Shown here: positions 24,721 through 33,712 of the stretch, piece after piece
How positions within the stretch are numbered: the first letter of the stretch is position 1
Layout of the letters: each line of letters opens with the position of its first letter
Assembly: GCA_937922745.1 (NCBI GenBank)
Contig: CALAJO010000025.1
Coordinates: 1 to 64,000 of the forward strand
DNA from: an uncultured cyanobacterium
Lineage (GTDB): Bacteria > Cyanobacteriota > Vampirovibrionia > Vampirovibrionales > JAGQHJ01
DNA length: 64,000 nt
Direction: 5' to 3'
Program-made: the position numbers and the translations under genes
The notes under the pieces: generated by a model
What the model saw: only the letters and a program-made list of their open reading frames with translations
Told to the model about the DNA's origin: nothing
The model's database searches: none

Positions 24721-26340
24721 TTATTTTTGAAAGTGGACGTTATCCAGGATGGGCAGGTTCAATTCGTTCAACTCAAATCCCAGGACGTCCGGCTTGAGCA
24801 GATAACTTTTCGGGATCACATACAATGGCATGATGGCGGCGGCTTCTTCCAGTAATAGCCGTTGTGCCTGGTCATACAGGGCCTGTCTTTCAGAAAGGGT
24901 TTGCGCTGTGGCGGCTTCTCGAACCAGGCGATCATAAGTCTTGCTTGTCCATCGAGTAAAGTTGTTGCCGCTTTCGCTGATAAAAACGGTCATAAAGCTA
25001 TCCGGATCGGGATAGTCGACATACCATTGCAGCCGAAAGATAGGCGGTGGGTCATCGTCCAGTTCTTTTAAAAAGACTTTCCACTCCACGGTTTTCAGAT
25101 CAACCTGAACGCCCAGGTTTTCCTGCCACTGGTACTGGGCAATCTCCGCCATTTGCCGCACTTCCGGGGACGTATTGGCATACAGCATTTCCACCCTGGG
25201 AAAACCTTTGCCATTGGGGTATCCGGCTTTCGCAAGGTATTGCCTGGCTTTTTCGAGATCAAACGGGAGCCCGATAGCGGGATTGTAAGCCGTTAAGCCG
25301 GGTGTAATCCAGGACTGGATTATTTGCTCCCCGCCTTGGAAGAGTTTTGGGATATACTGCCGGTCAAAGGCATGGATAAAGGCTTTCCGAACTCGGATAT
25401 CATCGAAGGGCTTTTTCCGGGTGTTAAACCCCATGTAGGATATCCCGTTCAGCGTCTTTTGATGGTAATCGGGGCGGTTTTTCAGCCGACGTACTTCCTT
25501 AACGGGCAAGCTGCTCGGGGTTTCCACAAAGTCGAGTTCATTGTTCTCGTACATAATCAGGCTCGTATTCGGCTCTGGAATCATATACATCCGGACGCCG
25601 TCGTTTTGAGGCGCGCCGTTAAAGTACTTAGGGTTAGGTTTTAGCATGATCTGATTTTCGTGGCGCCATTCTCCCAAGAGATAGGGCCCGTTGGAAACGG
25701 CATATTTAGCCTCGGTAAAGCGATCACCGTAGCGTTCGATGATGTCCTGGCGTTGGGGCAAGCTGATGGAGAAGGCCATAATTTGCAGAAAGAACGCCAC
25801 TGGACGCTCCAGCCGAACCTGGAGCGTTGTATCATCCAGTGCTTTAATGCCCAGGGCGGATTGCTCTGAAAGCTGTCCCTCGTAAAATGCGCGGGCATTC
25901 TCAATGTCAAAAAGGAGGAAGGCATAAGGGGAACCGTTCTTCGGATCCAGCACCCGCCGCCAGCCATAAACGAAGTCGTTTGCGGTTACTGGCTTTCCGT
26001 CACTCCAGCGACCGTTTTTTCGCAGGTGGAAGGTGTAGGTGCGTCCGTCAGGGCTGATTTGCCAGGACTGCGCATAAGCCGGCACAATCCGGTTATTGGG
26101 GCCATACTGCGTTAAGCCGCGGTAGATGTTGGTAAGGATGGAAATGGAAATCATGTCGTCCGCCTCAACCGGATCCAGCGTTGGGGGTTCCGTGCCGATG
26201 TTCATCGTGAAGATGCGGCCGTCATCGTGTTGGGGAATGGTGTTTGTAACGTGGCCACAGGAAGAAAAATAGACGGCAGCGGCAAGGATGACTAACCCGG
26301 CCACCATCAGGAGGGAAAACGTTCTGGTTTGATGCTGCAT
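24721..26340 (-). CDS. oppA: Oligopeptide ABC transporter substrate-binding lipoprotein
   Basis: The 539-residue protein is an SBP_bac_5 (OppA/DppA) family receptor. It has a hydrophobic N-terminal segment ending YFSSC, a likely lipobox with Cys28, then GTEPPTLDPVEADD, YGWRRVLDPKNGSPYAFLL, AVSNGPYLLGEWRHE, FNTRKKPFDDIRVRKAF and LQWYVDYPDPDSFMTVF, all family hallmarks. It would be anchored in the membrane facing the periplasm, binding short peptides. No permease or ATPase genes are adjacent, so it works with components encoded elsewhere or as an orphan receptor. It is divergent from the sigma factor gene and shares its iron-box-like intergenic region. Confidence 0.9.
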   Translation of the reverse strand: MQHQTRTFSLLMVAGLVILAAAVYFSSCGHVTNTIPQHDDGRIFTMNIGTEPPTLDPVEADDMISISILTNIYRGLTQYGPNNRIVPAYAQSWQISPDGRTYTFHLRKNGRWSDGKPVTANDFVYGWRRVLDPKNGSPYAFLLFDIENARAFYEGQLSEQSALGIKALDDTTLQVRLERPVAFFLQIMAFSISLPQRQDIIERYGDRFTEAKYAVSNGPYLLGEWRHENQIMLKPNPKYFNGAPQNDGVRMYMIPEPNTSLIMYENNELDFVETPSSLPVKEVRRLKNRPDYHQKTLNGISYMGFNTRKKPFDDIRVRKAFIHAFDRQYIPKLFQGGEQIIQSWITPGLTAYNPAIGLPFDLEKARQYLAKAGYPNGKGFPRVEMLYANTSPEVRQMAEIAQYQWQENLGVQVDLKTVEWKVFLKELDDDPPPIFRLQWYVDYPDPDSFMTVFISESGNNFTRWTSKTYDRLVREAATAQTLSERQALYDQAQRLLLEEAAAIMPLYVIPKSYLLKPDVLGFELNELNLPILDNVHFQK

Positions 26341-26440
26341 GGATTTTAGGGATTCTGAGAAAGGGTAACTTCCTTATTTTAGATGCCCATTGCAAAAAAT
26401 GGACGAACGAACCCAATTTGAAGCCGGAATAATTTGCGAG

Positions 26441-26482
26441 TGAGACTCATTCTCAATTATTGACAATTGAGAATGAGTCTCA
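26441..26482. promoter_or_regulatory. Perfect 18-bp inverted repeat, two Fur-like boxes
   Basis: TGAGACTCATTCTCAATT (26441-26458) and its exact reverse complement AATTGAGAATGAGTCTCA (26465-26482) are separated by six bases. Each arm contains a 15-mer (TGAGAATGAGTCTCA and its mirror image) that differs by one base from the 7-1-7 Fur-type palindrome TGAGAATGATTCTCA. Fur binding is inferred from resemblance only. The element sits between the divergent oligopeptide-binding protein and sigma factor genes. Confidence 0.6.
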
Positions 26483-26488
26483 ATAATA
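26460..26488 (+). promoter_or_regulatory. Sigma-70-like promoter of the sigma factor gene, overlapped by the iron-box repeat
   Basis: A perfect -35 TTGACA (26460-26465) is followed, after 16 bases, by AATAAT (26482-26487) as a -10-like hexamer. The spacer is the right arm of the palindrome, so a bound Fur-type dimer would block this promoter. It lies about 50 bases upstream of the sigma factor ribosome-binding site. Confidence 0.5.
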
Positions 26489-26539
26489 GAGATCAGTCTC
26501 TGCGGAATAAAAAATAGAACGGAGAAAAGAGGTAAGAGA

Positions 26540-27727
26540 ATGAGGATTACCTTGGCTTTGACACGGCCCGGGCAACCTGTGCGCGAGAAAAGCGCGATGG
26601 GATATTGGTTCAAGAATGCCCAGTCAGGCATATTTCCCAGGTGGGGAGCTGCTGCTGTGGCGAGCGCATTAGCTGAAGACGACATTACGGACACTTTTGC
26701 GGTTTCAGAAGGCCAGAGAAAGAGAGGCAAGAAAACCGCCGAGGACAAGGACAGTATCGCAAAGCCTGTGCAGGCTGAAAGCGAGGACGATGAGCCGGTT
26801 GAATACGAACCCGAACTGAAGACGGATGACAGCGGAAACCCGGTTTTGACGGCTGAGGATGAAGCCCTCTCTGCGGAAGTGGAAATGGACATTGAGAAAC
26901 TTCATCTCAGTAATCACTACAAGCAGTATGTCCAGTCGCTTCCCGCCTCCTTGCCGCACGAAGCGGTATTGATGTTCGCCCGTCAAATGGCAATCGGAAC
27001 GAAAGAAGAGGCCGAACTGGCCCGAAAGAAGCTCATTGAGCATAACCTGCGCTTTGTGGTGAAAATCGCAAACCGATACCAGGATCATGGGCTGCCGATT
27101 ATGGATTTAATCCAGGAGGGAAACATCGGCCTGATTCGGGCGGTGGAAAAATATGACTACACCAAGGGAAACAAGTTCACCACGTATGCGGGCTGGTGGA
27201 TTCGCAGTGCCATCCAGCATTTTATTGCGCATAACAAGCGCACGATTCGGCTGCCGGTTTGGAAGCATGAACTGGTGACGGCCATTTTGCAGGAGAAGGC
27301 CAAATTGCTGGAACAGAACCGGGAAGCCACGCCGGAAGCCATCTTGGAGGCCCTGGAAGCGCGTGAAATAAAGCGCCTGACCCTGAAGAAGGTTAAGGAT
27401 ACGATGGCTGAAGCCAGGGAAGCCCTTTCTTTTTCGGTGCCTGTTGGGGAAAATCGAACGTTGGGCGACTATCTCCATCGGGAGGAAGACCGGCCGGACA
27501 CCGCCGTGATAAGGCAAATGATGACCGGAGAGGTTCGCAAGCTATTGAAATTACTGACGGAAAGGCAACAGCGGGTTCTCTCGCTTCGGTATGGCCTGGA
27601 GGATGACCAGCACCGGACATTGGAAGAAGTGGGCATTGCTATAGGCTGCACGCGTGAGAATGTGAGACAGATTGAGAAAACGGCATTAGAGCGACTGGGC
27701 GCGCTGCTTCAAAGCAGAAAGCCATAA
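26540..27727 (+). CDS. Sigma-70 family RNA polymerase sigma factor (RpoD/SigA-like)
   Basis: The 395-residue protein has a long acidic N-terminus (residues about 50-120) without a typical region 1.1, then region 2 (EHNLRFVVKIANRYQDHGLPIMDLIQEG, FTTYAGWWIRSAIQ), region 3 and region 4 with LLTERQQRVLSLRYGLEDD and the helix-turn-helix RTLEEVGIAIGCTRENVRQIE. GAGG precedes the ATG by seven bases. It could be an alternative group 2 factor or an unusual primary factor. The promoter upstream contains a palindromic iron-box-like element, hinting at metal- or stress-linked control. Confidence 0.9.
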   Translation: MRITLALTRPGQPVREKSAMGYWFKNAQSGIFPRWGAAAVASALAEDDITDTFAVSEGQRKRGKKTAEDKDSIAKPVQAESEDDEPVEYEPELKTDDSGNPVLTAEDEALSAEVEMDIEKLHLSNHYKQYVQSLPASLPHEAVLMFARQMAIGTKEEAELARKKLIEHNLRFVVKIANRYQDHGLPIMDLIQEGNIGLIRAVEKYDYTKGNKFTTYAGWWIRSAIQHFIAHNKRTIRLPVWKHELVTAILQEKAKLLEQNREATPEAILEALEAREIKRLTLKKVKDTMAEAREALSFSVPVGENRTLGDYLHREEDRPDTAVIRQMMTGEVRKLLKLLTERQQRVLSLRYGLEDDQHRTLEEVGIAIGCTRENVRQIEKTALERLGALLQSRKP

Positions 27728-27735
27728 AGCCCTGG

Positions 27736-29475
27736 TTAATACAAGTCTGTTTGCAAGCCAAAGTGGATTCGAGGCCCATCATTGTTGGGCTGTTGGAAAA
27801 GCGGCACGCCAACATCCACACGTGCCGTAAGGAAACGGGTGAGACGGGCGCGAAGGCCCAAGCCCGTGCCCAGGACATGTTCGCTGCGGCTTTCGCCGGC
27901 AATGGGGCGGATGTTGAACCCGTTACCATAATCCAAAAAGCTGACGAGTTGGACGTTATCCCGTAGGATGTAATCGGTTCCCGGTAATTTCCATGTTTTG
28001 GGAAACAAAAAGAACGGCGCGCGCCACTCCGCGCTTACCAGCAAACCATTATCCGCCGTGATTTGCCCTTCTTTGTAGCCTCTAACGGTAAACGCGCCCC
28101 CCACCTGGAACTGCTCGGCGGAAACCAGCCTGTCCGGCGTAAGTTGCCCGATGACCCGGAAAATACCGAAGGTGTTCCAGGGCATAATCTGGGTGCGGAT
28201 GAGCGAACCGGTATAGCGGATAAACTGTCCGCCTGCACCGGCCCGGCTGGCAGTGGGCTCATCGTCGTCGGTCGCGCCGAAAACATCCAGGCCCCATCCC
28301 AGCTCGTGCCGCATAAAGGTGCGGCCAAACCGATCATACTCCTCGAAGTTGATGCCGGGACGCAAAACGCGAACCTGGTCCCGGTTCAGATCGGTTCCCG
28401 AAAAGTCCGTGTCCATCTGCTTCATATCAAAAGCCACGTCGGCATAGAGCTTATATTTGTCGGTGTTGATGAAGTCCTGCATGATAAAAGGGCTATAGGT
28501 GGAAGCGCGGCCCACGATGTCCAGCGGCTCAAACTCTTCCCCCAGCCGTAACCGGCTATAGGCATGGTCAAACCCGACTTTGGTGCCATGATCGCCGATG
28601 GGCACCTGGTAGCGGTTAACCAGGCCGAAGGAGCGGCGTGTAAAACTGAGGGAGGATAAAAAGCTGTCACCAAACCCGAGGACGTTATTATGGGTAAGTC
28701 GGAGCCCGGCACGGTTATTGCCCAGCACCCTCCGGCCCAGGTTATCGAACGAAAGGCCCACGTGGAAAGGAAACTGATCGCGGATCTGAAGCTCAACATC
28801 GGTTTCCCCGGTCTGCTCACCTGGCTTAAGGACGGCGCGTACATTGCGATCCGGGTTTTCATTCAGCCTGCGCAGATCCACTTGCAGGTCATCAATCCTG
28901 AACGGTTCACCCGGCTCGACCGAAACGCCATACTTCACGGAGCGGGCCTTGAAATAGCGCCCTTCCTTAATCGTCAGCTTGCCCATCTTGCCTTCCAGGG
29001 CTTTAAGCTTCAGTTCGCCGTTTTGCAGTTTTTGCGGCGGGATGTACACGCGGCTGGTCACATATCCCGCGTCGCGATATAACGTGGTCAACTGATCCGT
29101 TAAGCCCTGGATGTCTTCAAAAGTACTCTCCCGGTTTTCGTAAGCGGAGATGATACGCTCCACATCCAGCGGATCCAGCAGGGTAATACCTTCCACTTGG
29201 ATATCCTTGATTAAGACCTTTTGGGTGGGTTGGTTGTCCTGCTGCTCTGGCTGGCCCTGGCTTTGGGTATCTTCAACATTGGCTTCCGGTGGGGCTTGTC
29301 TCTGTGTGTCCGGGCGGATTTGGCCGGGAACAGTCTTTAACTGCAAATCTTGCAGAATCGATCCGGGCAGTGGCGCGTCGCTGCCGTTAATTCCTTGTGC
29401 CTGCACGCCCAGCGTAAAAGACAACGCGAGCAGTTGTATTGTAGCAGCAGTTAGGAGCTTAGGATAACCCATCAT
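27736..29475 (-). CDS. Two-partner secretion outer-membrane transporter (ShlB/FhaC/HecB family)
   Basis: About 579 residues. After a signal peptide (LTAATIQLLALSFTLGVQAQ) and a Gln/Pro-rich linker comes a POTRA domain (KVLIKDIQVEGITLLDPLDVERI onward), a second POTRA-like segment (MGKLTIKEGRYFKARSVKYGV onward), and a C-terminal 16-strand barrel region ending IHFGLQTDLY. The secretion motif VGGAFTVRGYKEG is the conserved loop-6 VRGY element. It would secrete a TpsA exoprotein across the outer membrane. No TpsA-like partner was seen in the window. AGAGAGG lies six bases before the ATG at 29475; a GTG at 29496 is the other option. Confidence 0.9.
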   Translation of the reverse strand: MMGYPKLLTAATIQLLALSFTLGVQAQGINGSDAPLPGSILQDLQLKTVPGQIRPDTQRQAPPEANVEDTQSQGQPEQQDNQPTQKVLIKDIQVEGITLLDPLDVERIISAYENRESTFEDIQGLTDQLTTLYRDAGYVTSRVYIPPQKLQNGELKLKALEGKMGKLTIKEGRYFKARSVKYGVSVEPGEPFRIDDLQVDLRRLNENPDRNVRAVLKPGEQTGETDVELQIRDQFPFHVGLSFDNLGRRVLGNNRAGLRLTHNNVLGFGDSFLSSLSFTRRSFGLVNRYQVPIGDHGTKVGFDHAYSRLRLGEEFEPLDIVGRASTYSPFIMQDFINTDKYKLYADVAFDMKQMDTDFSGTDLNRDQVRVLRPGINFEEYDRFGRTFMRHELGWGLDVFGATDDDEPTASRAGAGGQFIRYTGSLIRTQIMPWNTFGIFRVIGQLTPDRLVSAEQFQVGGAFTVRGYKEGQITADNGLLVSAEWRAPFFLFPKTWKLPGTDYILRDNVQLVSFLDYGNGFNIRPIAGESRSEHVLGTGLGLRARLTRFLTARVDVGVPLFQQPNNDGPRIHFGLQTDLY

Positions 29476-29669
29476 ACCGGACCTCTCTCTATCCACACTC
29501 GGGAGCCACCGTTTATCAACAAACGATATAACCGTTTACACCTCTTGCACTATTTTAGCATTCCCTTGCCAAGGCAAGCGCGGCCAGCCCATTTAAAATC
29601 CTGAATCCGGTGGATAAAACCAATTTAACGGATCAGGCAATTTCAGCCCTTTTTCGATTTATAGAGAGT

Positions 29670-30281
29670 ATGCTGAATGCTATCTCCTTCTCGTCTTGGA
29701 TGATTAAACCGTCCGCATCTTCACGTCAAACCGGGCTACCATCAGGTATGTCTCCGAGATTTGCAAGCGTGGAGAGCGCGTATGCCTTAATGGCGGAGGA
29801 AGCTCTAAGCTATGTGAAACAGCTTGGCCTACAGTCTGATAGTAAGATTGCCCTGGAATATTACAAGGCCAAACAACAAGGGCAGGCACGCAAAGCACAG
29901 CAGCTCAAATCCCATTTTGAAAGTATCCACAAAAAGCGGCAGCGGTTTATTGGTTTGACAACGCACCTTAGTAGCCATTCATTTCGTTATCTCGACGCGT
30001 CAAAGAAGCTAAAGTATGGTAATTGTGGCGAATGTGTATTGCATGCGGCCTATTTCCTTCAATATCGGCAGGGCATATCCAATTTTGCCATCCTGCAAAT
30101 TCCCCATAATCCTCGGCCGGACTTGACGATGGAAGATAACATTTTCCTGCCCGAAGAGATGGATCATGAATTGATACTGCTCAATCCTTCGCCAGATGCG
30201 ATTTGGGGCAGGCCGGAAACCTGGGGAGCCGATGCACTGGTGCTTGACCCGTGGCTGAATTTTTTTATTAACGGCGGATAA
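29670..30281 (+). CDS. Putative papain-like (GNCGE) protein
   Basis: About 203 residues. After a Lys/Gln-rich helical part, the C-terminal half shows the order KYGNCGECVLHAA (Cys at about 119), MDHELILL (His at about 166) and ADALVLDPWLN (Asp at about 193). This Cys-His-Asp arrangement, with 'G-N-C-G-E' and 'hhhDPW', is the pattern of papain-fold effector/toxin domains. It is inferred from motif order, not from a database match. No signal peptide is visible. A GTG at 29610 would extend the N-terminus by 20 residues. It is flanked by a TpsB transporter and a TPR protein. It is a possible effector or deamidase; unproven. Confidence 0.5.
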   Translation: MLNAISFSSWMIKPSASSRQTGLPSGMSPRFASVESAYALMAEEALSYVKQLGLQSDSKIALEYYKAKQQGQARKAQQLKSHFESIHKKRQRFIGLTTHLSSHSFRYLDASKKLKYGNCGECVLHAAYFLQYRQGISNFAILQIPHNPRPDLTMEDNIFLPEEMDHELILLNPSPDAIWGRPETWGADALVLDPWLNFFINGG

Positions 30282-30374
30282 AGCCATAGAGATTTACAGA
30301 CAGGTATTAAAGCGACCTCAACTGAGCTTTAAACTCAGTCCAGGCGGGACGAACATACAATTTAGCACTTAGGG

Positions 30375-31304
30375 CTAGTGCGCCGGGATTTGCCGAATCC
30401 GCTCGTCAATCCGTCGGGCTTCTTCCAGGCGGTTGGCACGCCGGTAAAGGATGGCCAGGTTATTCAGATCCACCACGATATTGGGGTGCGTTGTCCCAAA
30501 GGTGGCTTCATCAATCGCCAAAATCTGTTTAAATGCGCCTTCAGCTTCGGTAAACCGGCCCAGCTTGAGATAAAGGTGTGCCAGGTTGCCCAGATCGGTT
30601 GTCATTTCCGGGTGGTTTGCGCCGAGTTCCACCTCTTCAATGCCTATAATCTGGCGATAGGTCTGGATGGCCGCTTCTGGTTGCCCCGTATTTTCCTGCA
30701 CAATTGCCAGGTTGCGAAGTGTGGGGATCAGCTTCTTGCGGTTTACCCTGACCTGGGCTTCATCAATGGCCAAGGCTCTTCGCAGCAGCGGCTCCGCCGC
30801 CTGAAACTGCTTCTGATCGATATGCAGGACGGCCATATTATTTAGCACGTCTGAAACTTCCGGGTGTTGGGAGCCAAGCGCGTTTTCCTTCAAGCCCAGG
30901 ATGCGCTGATAAAGCGCCATAGCCTGGCTGTACTGCCCTTGCTGCGCATAAAACACGGCCAGGTTATTCAGGTCCTTCACCAGGTTGGGATCCTGGCTTC
31001 CCACCAGGCCCTCTTTTATTTCCAGCGATCGACGGAAATGGGCTTCCGCGGCGCTGATATTCCCCAGGGCCAGCTCCACTTCCGCCAGGTTGTACAGTAT
31101 TGAGGCCAGGTGGATATCCTGCCGGCCTTGCTGCTGGATTTGATTCAGGGCGCAGAGGTAATGCCGTTGTGCAGATTGAAATTGCTGCTCCTGGTAAGCC
31201 CGTTTGCCTTGTTCCAGGCAGTCGTCCCAGGCAAACTGTTTTGCTTCGGCAAGCGGGGTAAGCATCCCGAGGCATAATCCGAGAGTCAGCAGACGGCGTT
31301 TCAT
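30375..31304 (-). CDS. Exported TPR protein (kinesin-light-chain type)
   Basis: About 309 residues with a signal peptide (LLTLGLCLGMLTPLAEA) and then six or more tetratricopeptide repeats of the kinesin-light-chain type, with recurrent LGxxHPxVxxxLNNLAxLxxxQ and ALAIDEAxxG elements. AAGGAG lies seven bases before the ATG at 31304. It is periplasmic or secreted and presumably scaffolds other proteins. Its repeats resemble those in the TPR protein at 2121-3098, which lacks a signal peptide. The partner is unknown. Confidence 0.85.
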   Translation of the reverse strand: MKRRLLTLGLCLGMLTPLAEAKQFAWDDCLEQGKRAYQEQQFQSAQRHYLCALNQIQQQGRQDIHLASILYNLAEVELALGNISAAEAHFRRSLEIKEGLVGSQDPNLVKDLNNLAVFYAQQGQYSQAMALYQRILGLKENALGSQHPEVSDVLNNMAVLHIDQKQFQAAEPLLRRALAIDEAQVRVNRKKLIPTLRNLAIVQENTGQPEAAIQTYRQIIGIEEVELGANHPEMTTDLGNLAHLYLKLGRFTEAEGAFKQILAIDEATFGTTHPNIVVDLNNLAILYRRANRLEEARRIDERIRQIPAH

Positions 31305-31359
31305 AGTCAAGCTCCTTTTGGGTTACAGCACCATATCCAGACAGTCGCAAAACAGGCTA

Positions 31360-32343
31360 TCAAGTTCCCGCAATGGGGGTGGGAGCAATGCCGGCTTTAT
31401 TCTCAACCAGCATGGATTCCGCGGTTTCCAGCACTTGGACCACTTTTAGGCCATTAACGCCATCGCTCTTAGGCTTTCGGCCGGTGCGGATACAGTTAAT
31501 AAAATGCTGACATTCCAGCTTCAGCGGCTCAATCGCAAGATATTCCGGCGTCAGCTTTTCCGGTGGCGCATGGTTGCTGAAAATCTGTAGTTTGTCCGGG
31601 GCGCTCAGAGTGTCATCCACCACCGCTGTTCGCTCCGAGCCGCGAACAACCAGCTTGACCTGCTTGACGGGATGCACCCAGCTGTTATGGATGTGCCCGC
31701 GAATGCCGGTTTCAAACTCCAGCTCGATATGGGCAATATCGATCAGTCCGTCATCGCTGGTGCGGGAACCCTGGACGGAAACAATGCGTTTGGGATCCTG
31801 TCCCAGCAGGTACATCATCATCGAGAGATCATGCGGGGCCAAGTCCCAAAATACGGTCCTGTCTGAGCGGTTGGGGTTCATATTCAGGCGATCGCTTTCG
31901 ATATAGCGAATGGTGCCGAGATAACCTTCCTCAATCAACTGCTTAAGCCGGGTGACCACCGGATGGTACATCAGCAGGTGGCCAACCATTAAAACCCGAT
32001 CCGTTTGATCGGCGAGAATTTCCAGTTCCTGGGTTTCCAGGTAGCTGGTGGCGATAGGCTTTTCCACGTAAACGTGCTTGTTGGCCAAAAGGGCCGCCTT
32101 GGCCAACCGAAAATGGGTGTGGCTGGGCGTGGAAATCACAACGGCGTCAATATCCGGGTTGGCCAAAATATCTTCGTAGCGGGATGTGGTTTGGATGCCG
32201 GGGAACTGTTTTTTCACCCGGCCCAGCTGATCCTTGTCCAGGTCGCATACGCAGGCCAGAAACTCCAGCGAATAGAAGTTGCGAACCAGGTTTTTGCCCC
32301 AATGCCCACAACCGATGACGGCAACATTTACAGGTATATCCAC
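31360..32343 (-). CDS. Gfo/Idh/MocA family NAD(P)-dependent sugar dehydrogenase
   Basis: The 327-residue protein has an N-terminal Rossmann domain (VAVIGCGHWGKNLVRNF), the signature EKPIATSYLETQELE with catalytic Lys, and DLAPHDLSMMMYLLG, which places it near the WlbA/WbpB nucleotide-sugar oxidoreductase branch. Such enzymes make modified sugars for surface glycans; the exact substrate is unknown. It begins with a GTG. The alr gene runs divergently 65 bases away. Confidence 0.85.
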   Translation of the reverse strand: MDIPVNVAVIGCGHWGKNLVRNFYSLEFLACVCDLDKDQLGRVKKQFPGIQTTSRYEDILANPDIDAVVISTPSHTHFRLAKAALLANKHVYVEKPIATSYLETQELEILADQTDRVLMVGHLLMYHPVVTRLKQLIEEGYLGTIRYIESDRLNMNPNRSDRTVFWDLAPHDLSMMMYLLGQDPKRIVSVQGSRTSDDGLIDIAHIELEFETGIRGHIHNSWVHPVKQVKLVVRGSERTAVVDDTLSAPDKLQIFSNHAPPEKLTPEYLAIEPLKLECQHFINCIRTGRKPKSDGVNGLKVVQVLETAESMLVENKAGIAPTPIAGT

Positions 32344-32408
32344 AAGCAGTTCTTCACATTACAATAGAGGGTAATCTACCTCTTACTCTACTACAGGATT
32401 GCCAAAAG

Positions 32409-33554
32409 TTGAAGTTTACTCGAAACCTGCCCTTCCATACCCGGCGAGATGCCTGGGTGGAAGTGGACTTAGGGGCGATTGAATGTAATGCCGTGCGCAT
32501 TCGGGAGTTTGTGCCGGAGCCCATTCACCTTATGGCGGTCGTCAAGGCGGATGCGTATGGCCATGGCGCCGTCATGGCCATACCCACACTAGAGGCATCC
32601 GGGGTATCCATGGTGGGGGTGGCGGCCATGGACGAAGCCTTGCAAATCCGCGAGGCGGGCCTAACCATTCCTATCCTGGTGCTGGGTCCCACGCCGGACT
32701 GGGCAATGCATTACGCGACCGAAAATGATGTTGAAATCACCATCTTTACGCCGGCGCATCTTAAAAGCATCGAGCGCTTGTACCAGTCCACAGGCGAGCC
32801 CATGAAGGTGCAAATCAAGGTGGATACCGGCATGCATCGCATTGGCATGCCCTGGGAGGAAGCGGCATCATTTATCAGGCATTGCCAAAGCTTGCCTTAT
32901 GTGCAGGTAACCGGGGTGTTTAGCCATCTTGCCAATACGCAGGACGCCGTTTTTTCCCAAACCCAGCTCGATCGCTGGGAGCAGATTTTGGAAAGCTTGC
33001 CGGAAATGCCGCCTTTGAGGCATATCGCCAACAGCTCCGGCTTGATGCACTATCATTCCCGGCACAGTAATATGGTTCGCTCCGGTATCGCCTTTTTCGG
33101 TTATCCTGGCGATGAGCTGCCATTGCCTTTTCAACTGCGGCCAGCCATGGGTTTGAAGGCGCGGATTGTTCACCTTCATGAATTGCCCGTGGGCGAGGGT
33201 GTCAGCTATAACCACTCTTTTGTTAACCGCACGGTTGGGGTTCGCAAAATAGCAACGCTGCCCTTAGGCTATGCAGATGGTGTTCCCCGCACGCTTTCCA
33301 ACCGGATTGAGGGGTTTTACCGTGGGGTTCGGGTGCCGCAGGTGGGCAATATTACCATGGATCAATTGATGGTGGATGTGACCGATGTTTCTGATGCCCG
33401 TGTTGGTGATGTGATCAGTCTCATCGGCACAACTCGTTCGGATGATGAACCGCATGCCGAAACATTGACAGACTGGGCCCATAAAGCCGGCACGATTGAG
33501 TACGAACTGATGTGTGGGCTCCGCGTTCGCCTGCCTAAGACATACGTTCGTTAG
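32409..33554 (+). CDS. alr: Alanine racemase
   Basis: The 381-residue PLP enzyme interconverts L- and D-alanine for peptidoglycan. It shows the PLP lysine K46 in VVKADAYGHG, KVDTGMHRIGM, VFSHLANTQD, NSSGLMHY, the Tyr-containing EGVSYNHSFV and the C-terminal VGNITMDQLMVDVTD. The start appears to be TTG, with AGGA ten bases upstream; no in-frame ATG precedes the conserved N-terminal strand. It is divergent from the Gfo/Idh/MocA gene. Confidence 0.95.
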   Translation: MKFTRNLPFHTRRDAWVEVDLGAIECNAVRIREFVPEPIHLMAVVKADAYGHGAVMAIPTLEASGVSMVGVAAMDEALQIREAGLTIPILVLGPTPDWAMHYATENDVEITIFTPAHLKSIERLYQSTGEPMKVQIKVDTGMHRIGMPWEEAASFIRHCQSLPYVQVTGVFSHLANTQDAVFSQTQLDRWEQILESLPEMPPLRHIANSSGLMHYHSRHSNMVRSGIAFFGYPGDELPLPFQLRPAMGLKARIVHLHELPVGEGVSYNHSFVNRTVGVRKIATLPLGYADGVPRTLSNRIEGFYRGVRVPQVGNITMDQLMVDVTDVSDARVGDVISLIGTTRSDDEPHAETLTDWAHKAGTIEYELMCGLRVRLPKTYVR

Positions 33555-33712
33555 CCCAAGCTGATAGCTTTGCCTGAGCGAGGTCTGCGCTTAAAACTTA
33601 TCATTTTGGGGGATATATCTTCCCGGCCTTCACTCTGTAAGATTTCAAATGCAATTGTATAAGTGTAAGGACGGGGTTGGTCACTGCCCTGGCACCAGAC
33701 AGATGAGGAGCT

